A DNA stretch of 64,000 nt from Bradyrhizobium erythrophlei (GCA_900129675.1 FSRD01000001.1:4019501-4083500); one strand, 5' to 3'; shown: positions 17,433 through 27,071, counted from the first letter of the stretch. Notes: generated by a model from the letters alone, not told the origin. Numbers and translations are program-made.

Positions 17433-18341
17433 ATGTCGGCACAGCGTATGACGCTCGAACAACGCAGACCATCGGGCTATGGCAGCCTCAACCGGGCCGT
17501 GCGGTCGCTTCGGCTGGCGGCGGGCCTGATCGTGCTGGCTATCCCCCTGAGCGGATGCGGCACCGGTTCGCTGTGGGACAAGTTCCTCGCCAAGGACGAC
17601 ACCTTCGTCGAAGAGCCCGCAGACAAGCTCTACAATGAGGGCTTGTACCTGATGAACCAGCGCAAGGAGCCGAAGGCGGCGTCGAAGAAATTCGAGGAAG
17701 TCGACCGCCAGCATCCTTATTCCGACTACGCGCGCAAATCGCTGCTGATGTCGGCCTATGCGTTCTACACCTCCGGCGATTACGACAGCTGCATCGGTGC
17801 GGCGACCCGCTACGTGACCCTGCATCCCGGCAGTCCGGACGCGGCCTACGCGCAATATTTGATTGCGGCTTCGCACTATGACCAGATTCCCGACATCTCC
17901 CGCGACCAGGGCCGCACCGAGAAGGCGATCGCGGCGCTGGAAGAGGTGATCCGCAAATATCCGACCTCGGAATACGCCACCACCGCCAAGGCCAAGCTTG
18001 AAGGCGCGCGCGACCAGCTCGCCGGCAAGGAAATGGATGTCGGCCGCTATTATATGGACAAGCGCGACTACACCGCCGCCATCAACCGTTTCAAGACCGT
18101 GGTCACCCGGTATCAGACCACGCGGCATGTCGAGGAAGCGCTGGCGCGGCTGACCGAAGCCTATATGGCGATCGGCATCGTCGGCGAGGCGCAGACCGCC
18201 GCCGCCGTGCTTGGCCACAATTTTCCTGACAGCCGCTGGTACAAGGACGCCTATAATCTTGTAAAGTCCGGCGGTCTCGAGCCGAGCGAGAATCAGGGTT
18301 CTTACATTTCCAGGGCCTTCAAGAAGATGGGTCTCGGCTAG
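17433..18341 (+). CDS. bamD: outer-membrane assembly lipoprotein BamD
   Basis: BamD is the essential lipoprotein of the BAM complex that folds beta-barrel proteins into the outer membrane. The 302-residue product has a basic start, a hydrophobic stretch and a lipobox LSGC, with the lipidated Cys near residue 43. TPR-type repeats follow (EGLYLMNQRKEPKAASKKF, YARKSLLMSAYAFYTSGDY, RYYMDKRDYTAAINRFK). HPGSPDAAYAQYL is characteristic of the family. An alternative start at the sixth residue (17448) would shorten the n-region. recN starts 13 bases downstream. Confidence 0.93.
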   Translation: MSAQRMTLEQRRPSGYGSLNRAVRSLRLAAGLIVLAIPLSGCGTGSLWDKFLAKDDTFVEEPADKLYNEGLYLMNQRKEPKAASKKFEEVDRQHPYSDYARKSLLMSAYAFYTSGDYDSCIGAATRYVTLHPGSPDAAYAQYLIAASHYDQIPDISRDQGRTEKAIAALEEVIRKYPTSEYATTAKAKLEGARDQLAGKEMDVGRYYMDKRDYTAAINRFKTVVTRYQTTRHVEEALARLTEAYMAIGIVGEAQTAAAVLGHNFPDSRWYKDAYNLVKSGGLEPSENQGSYISRAFKKMGLG

Positions 18342-18354
18342 GAATTTACTTCGC

Positions 18355-20028
18355 ATGCTGGCGCGTCTGTCGATCCGTGACATCGTCCTGATCGAACGGC
18401 TCGATATCGAGTTTTCCCGTGGCCTCGCGGTGCTGACCGGCGAGACCGGCGCGGGCAAATCCATCCTGCTTGATGCCTTCGCGCTGGCGCTCGGCGGCCG
18501 CGGCGACGCGGGCCTCGTCCGTCACGGCGTGGAGCAGGGCCAGGTTACGGCCGTGTTCGATGTACCCAAGGGCCATCCGGCCGCGGTGATCCTCAGCGAT
18601 AACGGCCTCGACGATACCGGCGAAATGATCCTGCGCCGGGTGCAGCTTGCGGACGGCCGCACCCGCGCCTTCATCAACGACCAGGCGATCAGCGTGCAGA
18701 CCCTGAAAGCCGTGGGCTCGGCGCTGGTCGAGATCCACGGGCAGCATGACGAGCGCGCGCTGGTCGATGCCTCGACCCATCGGCAGCTGCTCGACGCCTT
18801 CGCCGGGCTCGAGAAGGACGTCGCGGCGCTGGAACAGCTTTGGGAGGCCCGGCGCACCGCCATCACCGCGCTCGACGAACATCGCGCCAGCATGGAGCGC
18901 GCCGCCCGCGAAGCCGATTACCTCCGCCACGCCGCCGGCGAACTGAAGACGCTGGCGCCGAAGGACGGCGAGGAAACCGCGCTCGCGGAACGCCGCACCA
19001 CGATGATGCAGGGCGAGAAGATCGCCGGCGATTTGCGCGAGGCGCAGGAGGCGGTGGGTGGCAACCATTCGCCGGTGCCGGCGCTGGCCGCCGCGGTGCG
19101 CCGGCTGGAACGCCGCGCCGCCAATTCGCCGGCGCTGGTCGAACCGGCGGTGAAAGCGATCGATATCGCGATCAACGCGCTGGAAGAAGCCGACCAACAT
19201 CTCCAGGCCGCGCTGATTGCGGCCGATTTCGATCCGGCCGAACTGGAGCGGATCGAGGAGCGGCTGTTTGCGCTCCGTGCCGCGTCGCGCAAATATTCGA
19301 CCGCCGTCGATGGCCTGGCGGCGCTCGCGGCCAAATACGCTGATGATGTGGCGCTGATCGATGCCGGCGCCGACCAGTTGAAGAAGCTGGAGGCCGCGGC
19401 GTCCGAAGCCGACAAGCGCTATGGCACAGCGGCTACGAAACTCTCGGCGGCGCGGACCAAATCCGCCGAAAAGCTCAACAAGGCCGTCAATGCCGAACTC
19501 GCGCCGCTCAAACTCGAACGCGCGAAATTCATGACAGAGGTCGAGACCGACGCCAAATCGCCGGGACCGCAGGGCATCGACCGCATCGAGTTCTGGGTGC
19601 AGACCAATCCCGGCACCAAACCGGGGCCGCTGATGAAGGTCGCTTCCGGCGGCGAACTGTCGCGCTTCCTGCTGGCGCTGAAGGTCGTGCTGTCCGATCG
19701 CGGCTCGGCGCCGACGCTGGTGTTCGACGAAATCGACACCGGGGTGGGCGGTGCGGTGGCCGATGCCATTGGTGCCCGGCTGGCGCGGCTCGCCGGCAAG
19801 GTCCAGGTGATGGCGGTGACCCATGCGCCGCAGGTTGCTGCGCGCGCCAACCAGCATTTGCTGATTTCCAAGGACGCGCTCGACAAGGGCAAGCGCGTCG
19901 CCACCCGCGTCAACGCGCTCGCCGCCGATCACCGCCGCGAAGAAATCGCCCGCATGCTGGCCGGCGCCGAGATCACCGCCGAAGCGCGGGCGGCCGCCGA
20001 CCGGCTGCTGCGCGCGGCGACGGCGTAA
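18355..20028 (+). CDS. recN: DNA repair protein RecN
   Basis: RecN is an SMC-like ATPase acting in double-strand break repair. The 557-residue length is typical (E. coli 553). Walker A GETGAGKS is at 29-36, an ABC-type signature SGGELSRFLLAL is near 430, and Walker B TLVFDEIDTGVGG follows. The middle, about 150-380, is Ala/Glu/Arg-rich and should form the coiled coil. The VMAVTHAPQVAARA motif contains the switch histidine. It is probably cotranscribed with bamD, and ends before an R2 repeat. Confidence 0.95.
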   Translation: MLARLSIRDIVLIERLDIEFSRGLAVLTGETGAGKSILLDAFALALGGRGDAGLVRHGVEQGQVTAVFDVPKGHPAAVILSDNGLDDTGEMILRRVQLADGRTRAFINDQAISVQTLKAVGSALVEIHGQHDERALVDASTHRQLLDAFAGLEKDVAALEQLWEARRTAITALDEHRASMERAAREADYLRHAAGELKTLAPKDGEETALAERRTTMMQGEKIAGDLREAQEAVGGNHSPVPALAAAVRRLERRAANSPALVEPAVKAIDIAINALEEADQHLQAALIAADFDPAELERIEERLFALRAASRKYSTAVDGLAALAAKYADDVALIDAGADQLKKLEAAASEADKRYGTAATKLSAARTKSAEKLNKAVNAELAPLKLERAKFMTEVETDAKSPGPQGIDRIEFWVQTNPGTKPGPLMKVASGGELSRFLLALKVVLSDRGSAPTLVFDEIDTGVGGAVADAIGARLARLAGKVQVMAVTHAPQVAARANQHLLISKDALDKGKRVATRVNALAADHRREEIARMLAGAEITAEARAAADRLLRAATA

Positions 20029-20034
20029 CGACTC

Positions 20035-20190
20035 GTGTCCCGGACGCGGCGCAGCGTTCTTCACGCTGCGTCGCAGCGCCGGGACCCACACTCAATAGGA
20101 TGGACCCCGGACCAGCAGCGCACCGCCATAGCGTGTCGAAGACGCGCGTGAACGCGCTAATGGCGCTGCGCAGCATCCGGGGAACGCCGG
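20035..20190. repeat. interspersed palindromic repeat, family R2 copy 2
   Basis: The second copy of the element at 4646-4800 lies between recN and ligA. It starts GTGTCCCGGACGCG, shares GACGCGCGTGAACGCGCTAA and GGCGCTGCGCAGCATCCGGGG, and carries a hairpin around CAGCGTTCTTCACGCTG. Confidence 0.85.
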
Positions 20191-20238
20191 GGTCATCGCC
20201 GTCTTTTCTCTCAACCAACTTCATCGTAATCATTGCCC

Positions 20239-22386
20239 ATGGCCAAGACCGCAAAGACAAGAATCCCCGTTGATGTCGCCGAGCTCACCAAGGCCCAGGC
20301 CAAGGTCGAGCACATGCGGCTGGCGCTGGAGCTGGAAGGTCACGACAAGCGTTACTACCAGGACGACGCGCCCAGCGTCACCGACGCCGAATACGATGCG
20401 CTGCGACAGCGCTACAACGCCATCGAAAAGCGCTTCCCGGAATTCGTCACCTCGGACTCGCCGTCGCAAAAGGTCGGCGCGGCACCCTCGGGGCGTTTCA
20501 AGAAAGTCCGCCACGCGATGCCGATGCTGTCGCTGGACAACGCCTTCGCCGAACAGGACGTGCTCGATTTCGTCGGCCGCATCGAACGGTTTCTGAAGTT
20601 GCAGGACGACAAGATCGATTTTTCCGCCGAGCCGAAAATCGACGGGCTTTCGATGTCGCTGCGCTACGAGGGCGGCGAACTCGTCACCGCCGCCACCCGT
20701 GGCGATGGTGCGGAAGGCGAGGACGTCACCGCCAATATCCGCACGCTGGAGGATGTGCCGCAAAAACTGAAGGGCCGCAACGTGCCCGACATCTGCGAGG
20801 TCCGCGGCGAAGTCTACATGACCAAGAAGGCCTTCCTCGCGCTCAACGAACGGCAAAAGGCCGCCGGCGACACCATCTTTGCCAACCCGCGCAATTCGGC
20901 GGCCGGTTCGCTGCGGCAGAAGGATCCGAGCATCACCGCCTCGCGGCCGCTCGGGTTTTTCGCCTATGCCTGGGGCGAGATGAGCGCGATGCCGGAAGAC
21001 ACCCAGTCCGGCATGATCGGCTGGTTCCAGCGCTGCGGCTTCAAGACCAACCCGCTGACAAAACTCTGTCACTCCACCGATCAGTTGATCGCGTTCCATC
21101 GCAAGATCGAGGAGCAGCGCGCCGAACTCGACTACGACATCGACGGCGTCGTCTACAAGATCGACCGGATCGACTGGCAGGAGCGCCTCGGCTTCGTGTC
21201 GCGGACGCCGCGCTGGGCGATTGCCCATAAATTCCCGGCCGAACGCGCCACGACGGTGCTCCGCGATATCGAGATCCAGGTCGGGCGCACCGGTTCGTTC
21301 ACGCCGGTCGGCAAACTGGAGCCGGTCGGCGTCGGCGGCGTCATCGTGCAGAACGTCACGCTGCACAATGAGGACTACATCAAGGGCATCGGCGGCGACG
21401 GCGAGCAACTGCGCGACGGACGCGATATCCGGATCGGCGATACCGTGGTGATCCAGCGGGCCGGCGACGTAATTCCGCAAGTGGTCGATGTCGTCATCGA
21501 CAAGCGGCCGAAGAACGCAAAGGAATTTCACTTCCCGAAAAAATGCCCGTGCCCGCTGCACACCGACGTGGTGCGCGAGGAGACCGCGACGGGGGAGGAG
21601 GGCTCGCGCGCCCGCTGCACCGGCGAGTTCGCCTGTCCGTTCCAGAAGATCGAGCATCTCAGGCTTTTCGTCTCGCGCCGCGCCTTCGACATCGACGGGC
21701 TCGGCGAGAAGCAGATCCAGTTTTTCTTCGACGAAGGATGGGTGAAGGAGCCCGCCGATATTTTCACGCTGCCCAGGCGCAACGCCAGGCTGAAGCTAGA
21801 GGAGATCGAGGGCTACGGCGAGACGTCGGTGCGCAACCTGTTTGCATCGATCGAGGGCCGGCGCAGGATTTCGCTCGAGCGTTTCATCTATGCGCTCGGC
21901 ATGCGCCATGTCGGCGAGACCACCGCGCTGGCGCTCGCGCGCGGCTACGGTTCCTGGCAGGCTTTCCACGACGCCGGGCTGAAGGTCGCCAAGGGCGACG
22001 AGGAGACCATCGCCGAGATGGATGCGCTGGACCAGATCGGCGACACCGTGATCAGGAGCGTCGCCGCTTATTTTGGCGAGAGCCATAACCGCGGCATCGT
22101 CGAGCGGCTGACAAAAGAAGTCACCATCCTCGACGCCGAAAAGCCGAAGAGCAATTCCGCCGTCGCCGGCAAGACGGTGGTCTTCACCGGTTCGCTGGAA
22201 AAGATGACGCGCGACGAAGCCAAGGCGACCGCCGAACGGCTGGGGGCCAAGGCCGCGGGCTCGGTGTCGAAGAAGACTGACTATGTGGTTGCGGGGCCGG
22301 GCGCCGGATCCAAGTTGGCGGAGGCCAAGAAGCACGGCGTTGCCGTGCTGACCGAGGACGAGTGGCTGAAGCTGATCGGGGAGTGA
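20239..22386 (+). CDS. ligA: NAD-dependent DNA ligase LigA
   Basis: LigA seals nicks during replication and repair using NAD. The 715-residue product has an Ia domain with YYQDDAPSVTDAEYD, the adenylation motif KIDG (Lys near 133), GEDVTANIRT, an OB fold, a four-cysteine zinc site (CPCPL, then RCTGEFACPFQ), helix-hairpin-helix repeats, and a C-terminal BRCT domain from about 640 (KTVVFTGSLEKMTRDEA). I chose ATG 20239 (MAKTAKTRIP) over a TTG six bases earlier. It is slightly longer than E. coli LigA (671). Confidence 0.96.
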   Translation: MAKTAKTRIPVDVAELTKAQAKVEHMRLALELEGHDKRYYQDDAPSVTDAEYDALRQRYNAIEKRFPEFVTSDSPSQKVGAAPSGRFKKVRHAMPMLSLDNAFAEQDVLDFVGRIERFLKLQDDKIDFSAEPKIDGLSMSLRYEGGELVTAATRGDGAEGEDVTANIRTLEDVPQKLKGRNVPDICEVRGEVYMTKKAFLALNERQKAAGDTIFANPRNSAAGSLRQKDPSITASRPLGFFAYAWGEMSAMPEDTQSGMIGWFQRCGFKTNPLTKLCHSTDQLIAFHRKIEEQRAELDYDIDGVVYKIDRIDWQERLGFVSRTPRWAIAHKFPAERATTVLRDIEIQVGRTGSFTPVGKLEPVGVGGVIVQNVTLHNEDYIKGIGGDGEQLRDGRDIRIGDTVVIQRAGDVIPQVVDVVIDKRPKNAKEFHFPKKCPCPLHTDVVREETATGEEGSRARCTGEFACPFQKIEHLRLFVSRRAFDIDGLGEKQIQFFFDEGWVKEPADIFTLPRRNARLKLEEIEGYGETSVRNLFASIEGRRRISLERFIYALGMRHVGETTALALARGYGSWQAFHDAGLKVAKGDEETIAEMDALDQIGDTVIRSVAAYFGESHNRGIVERLTKEVTILDAEKPKSNSAVAGKTVVFTGSLEKMTRDEAKATAERLGAKAAGSVSKKTDYVVAGPGAGSKLAEAKKHGVAVLTEDEWLKLIGE

Positions 22387-22396
22387 AGGTGACTCT

Positions 22397-22515
22397 CGTC
22401 ATTGCGAGGAGCGTCAGCGACGAAGCAATCCATTCTTTTCTTGCAGCCGGTGAATTGCCTCGCGGAGCCTGACATCGGCCGCGCATTCGCGTGACCCGTT
22501 GGCTCGCAATGACGG
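22397..22515. repeat. interspersed palindromic repeat, family R1 copy 2
   Basis: CGTCATTGCGAGGAGCG at the left and GGCTCGCAATGACGG at the right are inverted. The inner word GACGAAGCAATCCAT is shared with copies at 6067 and 23193. It is part of a larger direct duplication with the copy at 23193. Confidence 0.85.
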
Positions 22516-23192
22516 CATTGGCAGTTCGCCCGCCAGTTACACATCTCACAGCATCCCCGATGCTCCCCCTCCGTTTTTCGGTCCGCTGCGCATGATCTGA
22601 CTGAAAATCTGCAAATCGCCGATCTGCGCGCTCGCGCGATTTTCTGCAATAAGTTCAACGTGATTTGGCCTGTCCAGACCCACCTGTAAAAATATTTCAC
22701 TTTCGCCGTCGGGCAAATCAGTGATTTGAATCCGCCCGTCTCACCCGACAAGAGGGGCGGCTCATGATCGTCACGAACGTGCGGTGGGATGCGGTGGACG
22801 CGATGTGCGCGCAAAGACGAACGCGTGCATGGCGTACGGCGAAGTCGTGTGGTCCTGACGCCCCGATGCTGGCGTCAAGTTTGCGGATTCAGTCGCAAGC
22901 GACGGTGGCAAGAAAGCCCGGTCGCCGGGGAGAGCACGAAGTAAGCCGTAAAACCATTGCGCAGGGAAGGCCGGATTGCCTCCGCTGAACCTGTATGCTC
23001 GTGTGCGCATTTTCTTGTGCAATTTGCACGCGAGACCGCGGGTGCAGCGCGCACCCGGTCTTCCCTGCGCCCTCTGTGCTTCATGGCGCAAGAAATTCAA
23101 GCATCACTCGGGCGCACCGCGCCGCGGGAATGCCGACGGTTGTCTCTGCTGTTTGAAAATCGAATCAGACGTTACATAACGAGCGTAGTCGT

Positions 23193-23310
23193 CGTCATTG
23201 CGAGGACCGTCAGCGACGAAGCAATTCATACTTCCTTGCAGCCGGTGGATTGGTTCGCGGAGCCTGTCATCGGGCGCGCATTCGCGCGACCCGTTGCCTC
23301 GCAATGACGG
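23193..23310. repeat. interspersed palindromic repeat, family R1 copy 3
   Basis: CGTCATTGCGAGGACCG and CCTCGCAATGACGG bound the copy. It matches copy 2 at most positions, and the match continues past the repeat into the last codons of the downstream MFS gene. Confidence 0.85.
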
Positions 23311-23340
23311 CATTGGCAGTTCGCCTGCCAGGTACACATC

Positions 23341-24624
23341 TCACAGCATCCCCGATTCTTCCTCCTCCGCCTGCTCGATCAATTCCTCGCTGACCATCAC
23401 TGTTCGCCGCGGCACGATGAAGATCATCGTCGAAGCGCAGAGAACCGATATCGCGAAAATCGCCGCCGTCAGCGGCAGCGTGCTGGTGGAATGGCCGCCG
23501 AGATAGGCGCCGAATTGCGAGACCAGCGCGCCGATGCCCTGTTGCAAAAATCCCATCGCGCCCGATGCGGTGCCGGCGGCGTCGGGGCGAACGCTGATGG
23601 CGCCGGCCGCCGAATTCGACATCACGAAGGCGTTGGCGACCATCACGATCATCTGGGTGCCGAACAGGAACGATGGCGCCTGGTTGTAGCCGGTGATGCT
23701 CCAGACCAGGTTCAACAGGCTGCCGCCGACCTGCAGCGCCAGCCCGAACCAGATCAGTTTCTCCAGCGAATGGCGCGGCGCGAACCGCACGCAGAACAGG
23801 TTGCCGATCAGATAGGCAAACCCCGTGGTCGCAAACCACGCGCCATATTCGGCGCTGGTGCGGCCCATCTGCGTCACCACGATATAAGGGCCGCCGCCGG
23901 CGAAGGTGAAGATGATCTGCGAGGCCAGCACCTGGCACAGCACGTAGCCGATGAAGGCGCGGCTTTTGACCAGGCTGCCGACATCGCCGCGAAATCCGCC
24001 GGATTCGCTACGGTCGCGGCGCGTCTCGGGCAGCGCGAAGGTGATGAAGACCGTCACCGTCAGCGACGCTGCGGTGATGAGATAGAATATCGCGCGCCAG
24101 CCGAACGCGGTTTCCAGCAGGCCGCCGGTCAAAGGGCTCAGCATCTGCGCGATCATCATCACGGCGATCACGAGGCTGATCATGCTGCTGATGCGGTCGC
24201 GGCTGTAGAGGTCGCGGATGATGGCGCGGCTGACCACCATGCCGGTGGCGCCGCCCAGCGCCTGCAGGAAGCGCGCGGCGATCAGTTGCGGCAGGGTTTC
24301 GGCGAAGATGCAGCCGGCGCTGGCGGCGACCATCAGGCCGAGGCCGCACAGCAGCACCGGGCGCCGGCCGAATTTATCCGACAGCGGTCCCATGATGAGC
24401 TGCGAGCAGGCGATGCCGACCATGTAGAGCGACACCGTCATCTGCGCGACCGAGATATCGCGCCCGAACGTGGTCGCCAGCACCGGCAGCGCCGGCACCA
24501 GCATATAGAGTGAGATCGGCGCGACGCCCGTCATCAGGACGAGCATCAGCAGCATGACCTTCGATGCCGCGAAGCTGTTGCTGTCCGTCGCCGCGCCGGG
24601 CGGCTTGCCCATCACGCCATGCAT
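23341..24624 (-). CDS. Bcr/CflA-family MFS efflux transporter
   Basis: This is a 427-residue major facilitator with about twelve hydrophobic segments. It belongs by its motifs to the Bcr/CflA drug-efflux branch. These include YMLVPALPVLATTF in the first helix, the loop 2-3 motif GPLSDKFGRRPVLL, and the family-typical FLQALGGATGMVVSRAIIRDLY. The substrate is not predictable; members export bicyclomycin, chloramphenicol or other compounds. The C-terminus ends in an acidic EEEESGML. The final codons lie in a direct repeat whose other copy is at 22550-22573. Confidence 0.88.
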   Translation of the reverse strand: MHGVMGKPPGAATDSNSFAASKVMLLMLVLMTGVAPISLYMLVPALPVLATTFGRDISVAQMTVSLYMVGIACSQLIMGPLSDKFGRRPVLLCGLGLMVAASAGCIFAETLPQLIAARFLQALGGATGMVVSRAIIRDLYSRDRISSMISLVIAVMMIAQMLSPLTGGLLETAFGWRAIFYLITAASLTVTVFITFALPETRRDRSESGGFRGDVGSLVKSRAFIGYVLCQVLASQIIFTFAGGGPYIVVTQMGRTSAEYGAWFATTGFAYLIGNLFCVRFAPRHSLEKLIWFGLALQVGGSLLNLVWSITGYNQAPSFLFGTQMIVMVANAFVMSNSAAGAISVRPDAAGTASGAMGFLQQGIGALVSQFGAYLGGHSTSTLPLTAAIFAISVLCASTMIFIVPRRTVMVSEELIEQAEEEESGML

Positions 24625-24759
24625 TCAGGTGCGATCCAAATTGTGAATCGGACTGTAGCGGGATCGCTTCACGCGCGGATACCGCCGTTTCGGCATGCGG
24701 CTATTCCGATTTCGGGAGGCGAGGCGATGATGTTTCGCCTTGCGCAACAAATACCGTTG

Positions 24760-24860
24760 TCGTCACCAGCGCATGCGGGTGATCCAGTATTCCAGAGTAG
24801 CTGCGGTTGCATCGACAGGCCGCGGCGTACTGGGTCCCCCGCCTTCGCGGGGGACGACAG
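24760..24860. repeat. interspersed palindromic repeat, family R3-like copy 2
   Basis: The element runs from CGTCACCAGCGCATGCGGGTG to CCCCCGCCTTCGCGGGGGACGACAG. It contains a perfect CCCCCGC CTTC GCGGGGG hairpin and the words CCAGTATTCC and CGGCGTACTGGG. It ends immediately before the stop codon of the aminopeptidase gene and may serve as its terminator. Confidence 0.7.
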
Positions 24861-26693
24861 TCATTGGTGCAGTTCCGCCGTCGCCTCGTCCAGCCACAGC
24901 TTCGTGGCATTGTCGTCCAGATGCGGACGCACCTCGCGGTCGACGCGGGCGTGGTAAGTGTTGAGCCAGTCCAGTTCCGCTTGGCTCAGCATGTTCACAT
25001 CGATCAGGCGCCGGTCGATCGGCGCCAGCGTCAGCGTCTCGAAAGCATTGACCGGCTTTTCGGAGCCTGCGATGTCGGCGCCGACAACCAGTTCGAGATT
25101 TTCGATCCGGATGCCATAGGCGTCGGTCTTGTAGTAGCCGGGTTCGTTGGAGAGGATCATGCCGCGCTTCAGCGGCGCGGTGCCGAGTTTTGAAATCCGT
25201 GCCGGACCTTCGTGGACGGAAAGATAGCTGCCGACGCCGTGGCCGGTGCCGTGCTCGAAATCCAGACCGGCCTGCCACAGGAACTGCCGCGCCAGGCTGT
25301 CGAGCTGCGCGCCGGTGGTGCCGTCGGGGAATACCGCGCGCGCGATCGCCATGTGTCCGCGCAGCACGCGGGTGAAACGGTCACGCATTTCCGCCGTGGG
25401 TTCGCCGATCGCCAGGGTGCGGGTGACGTCGGTGGTGCCGTCTTCATATTGCGCGCCGGAATCGATCAGCAGCAAATCGCCGGGTGAAATCCGCCGGTTG
25501 CTCTTGCGGGTGACGCGGTAATGCACGATGGCGCCGTTCGGCCCGGTGCCGGCAATGGTCGGGAAGGACACATCCTTCAGCGCGCCGGTCTGACGGCGAA
25601 ACGTTTCCAGCGCCTCGACGGTGTCGATCTCGGTCAGCGCGCCTGACTGGGATTCGCGATCGATCCAGGCCAGGAACCGGGTCAGCGCCACCGCATCGCG
25701 CTGATGCGCGGTTCGCGTTCCCTCGATCTCGGTGATGTTCTTCACCGCCTTGAGCAGGCTTACCGGATCATTGCCGCGCACCGGCTTGCCGCCGGCCGCC
25801 ACGATCAGGCGGCTCAACGCATCGGCCGCGGTCGCGGCGTCGAGCGCGATCGCCGCACCATGCCGCGCCAGTTCGTTAAGCTGCAGCGTCAGCGCGTCGG
25901 GCTCCCTGACATCGGCGGATTGCTCGAGATGGTCGCGGGCCGCGTTCGAGAGCTTGCGGTGATCGATGAACACGGTCGGGCGGCCGTCCTTCGGCACCAG
26001 CGCATAGGATAGCGGCAACGGCGTATGCGAGACGTCGGCGCCGCGGATGTTGAAGGTCCAGGCCACCGCGTGGCTATCCGACAGCACCAGCGCATCGACG
26101 CCGAGTTTTGCGATTTCCAGCCGGATCCGTTTGAGCTTCTCGGCTTCGATCTCCCCGGAAAATTGAATGCCGTGAACGGCGACCGGGCCGAGCGGCGGCG
26201 CCGGCCGTTCGGTCCACACCGAATCCAGCGGATTGCCGTCGACCGCGACCAGTTCCGCGCCGGCCTTGGCGCAGGCCGCCTGCAGCCGCTCGGCTGCCGC
26301 CGAAGTATGCAGCCATGGATCAAAACCGAGGCGGTCGCCGGCGATCAGATGCTTCGCCAGCCAGTGTTCCGGTGGCGGATCGGCCAGCGGCTCGATATGC
26401 CAGGCCTTGCGGTCGACCTGTTTGGCCGCTTGCAGGGTATAGCGGCCATCGACAAAGACCGCGGCTTCCTGCGTCAGCACCACAGCCAGTCCGGCCGAAC
26501 CGGTGAAGCCGGTGAGCCACGCCAGCCGCTCTTCCGACGGCGCGACATATTCATTTTGTTGCTGATCGGCGCGGGGAATCACGAATCCCGTGAGCTTGCG
26601 CCGCGCCAGTTCCTCGCGAAAGGCCGACAGCCGCGCGCCCAGCGCCACGCCGCTTTCGGGTTCTTCGAATGTCTGGAAATGAGCTTCGAACAT
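24861..26693 (-). CDS. Xaa-Pro aminopeptidase (M24B, aminopeptidase P)
   Basis: This cytoplasmic metallopeptidase removes N-terminal residues preceding proline. The 610-residue length fits the long, eukaryote-like aminopeptidase P form with two creatinase-type N-terminal domains. The C-terminal pita-bread domain shows all five metal ligands in order: Asp in LLLIDSGAQY, Asp in GTTDVTRT, His in HGTGHGVGSYLSVHEGP, Glu in LSNEPGYYK, and Glu in GIRIENLELVV. The start MFEAHFQTF is at 26693. It is divergent from the small gene at 26886. Confidence 0.93.
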   Translation of the reverse strand: MFEAHFQTFEEPESGVALGARLSAFREELARRKLTGFVIPRADQQQNEYVAPSEERLAWLTGFTGSAGLAVVLTQEAAVFVDGRYTLQAAKQVDRKAWHIEPLADPPPEHWLAKHLIAGDRLGFDPWLHTSAAAERLQAACAKAGAELVAVDGNPLDSVWTERPAPPLGPVAVHGIQFSGEIEAEKLKRIRLEIAKLGVDALVLSDSHAVAWTFNIRGADVSHTPLPLSYALVPKDGRPTVFIDHRKLSNAARDHLEQSADVREPDALTLQLNELARHGAAIALDAATAADALSRLIVAAGGKPVRGNDPVSLLKAVKNITEIEGTRTAHQRDAVALTRFLAWIDRESQSGALTEIDTVEALETFRRQTGALKDVSFPTIAGTGPNGAIVHYRVTRKSNRRISPGDLLLIDSGAQYEDGTTDVTRTLAIGEPTAEMRDRFTRVLRGHMAIARAVFPDGTTGAQLDSLARQFLWQAGLDFEHGTGHGVGSYLSVHEGPARISKLGTAPLKRGMILSNEPGYYKTDAYGIRIENLELVVGADIAGSEKPVNAFETLTLAPIDRRLIDVNMLSQAELDWLNTYHARVDREVRPHLDDNATKLWLDEATAELHQ

Positions 26694-26885
26694 CGTTTGA
26701 CCACTTTAGGATTGGATAGAGAAGTCCGCAATGCGGCGAGAATCACCGCAATTTGGCATAAGTTATGCTTGAATCGTGCTGCCTGCGTTAGACCGGGCGG
26801 AACGGTTTGCATAGCAAGTCGTTCATCCAACGAATGCCCGGGGGAAATCCAGGAGTGTCTCAACTCAACGAAGAGGGGATGCACG

Positions 26886-27071
26886 ATGCCTGCTTTCACG
26901 TTTGAGAAGATTTCGCCACCGGTGCGTCGCGGCCCGATTCCACCGATCGAGAAAAAGCAACGCGGCGTTATCGTCCAGATCCTGGATCGCTTCGTGGAAG
27001 CACGCGTCAAACGCGCCATGCGCGAAGAAGAAGAAAAGGGCGTCATCGCCCGATACAAACCTCCCGAATAG
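26886..27071 (+). CDS. conserved small charged protein, 61 residues
   Basis: A 61-residue protein, MPAFTFEKISPPVRRGPIPP at the start, then a basic, helix-forming middle (VQILDRFVEARVKRAMREEEE) and a YKPPE end. A good ribosome site, AGAGGGG, lies seven bases before the ATG, and a hairpin follows the gene. I do not recognise a domain; from memory, similar short proteins recur in Bradyrhizobium. There is no signal peptide or membrane segment. The function is unknown. A much longer frame running in from 26025 is an antisense shadow of the aminopeptidase gene. Confidence 0.75.
   Translation: MPAFTFEKISPPVRRGPIPPIEKKQRGVIVQILDRFVEARVKRAMREEEEKGVIARYKPPE

Larger units (their letters stand above)
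22387..23340. other. 954-bp gene-free region made of repeats
   Basis: No credible gene lies between ligA and the MFS gene. It is built of two R1-containing direct repeats of about 175 bp (22395-22573 and 23191-23368). They enclose about 620 bp with several hairpins, for example GGGTGC-AGCGC-GCACCC near 23038-23054 and GACGCC...GGCGTC near 22857-22876. From memory the middle part, with AAGAGGGGCGGCTCATGATC near 22750, resembles a dispersed Bradyrhizobium/Rhodopseudomonas repeat, which I could not check. Confidence 0.6.

Noticed and set aside
18346..20091. 581-codon - strand frame over recN
   Set aside because: It mirrors the RecN coding sequence; composition is His/Gln/Arg/Gly-rich with no domain.
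23491..24513. 340-codon + strand frame over the Bcr/CflA gene
   Set aside because: It is antisense to a clear transporter, and composition is Arg/Gln/His/Asp-rich.
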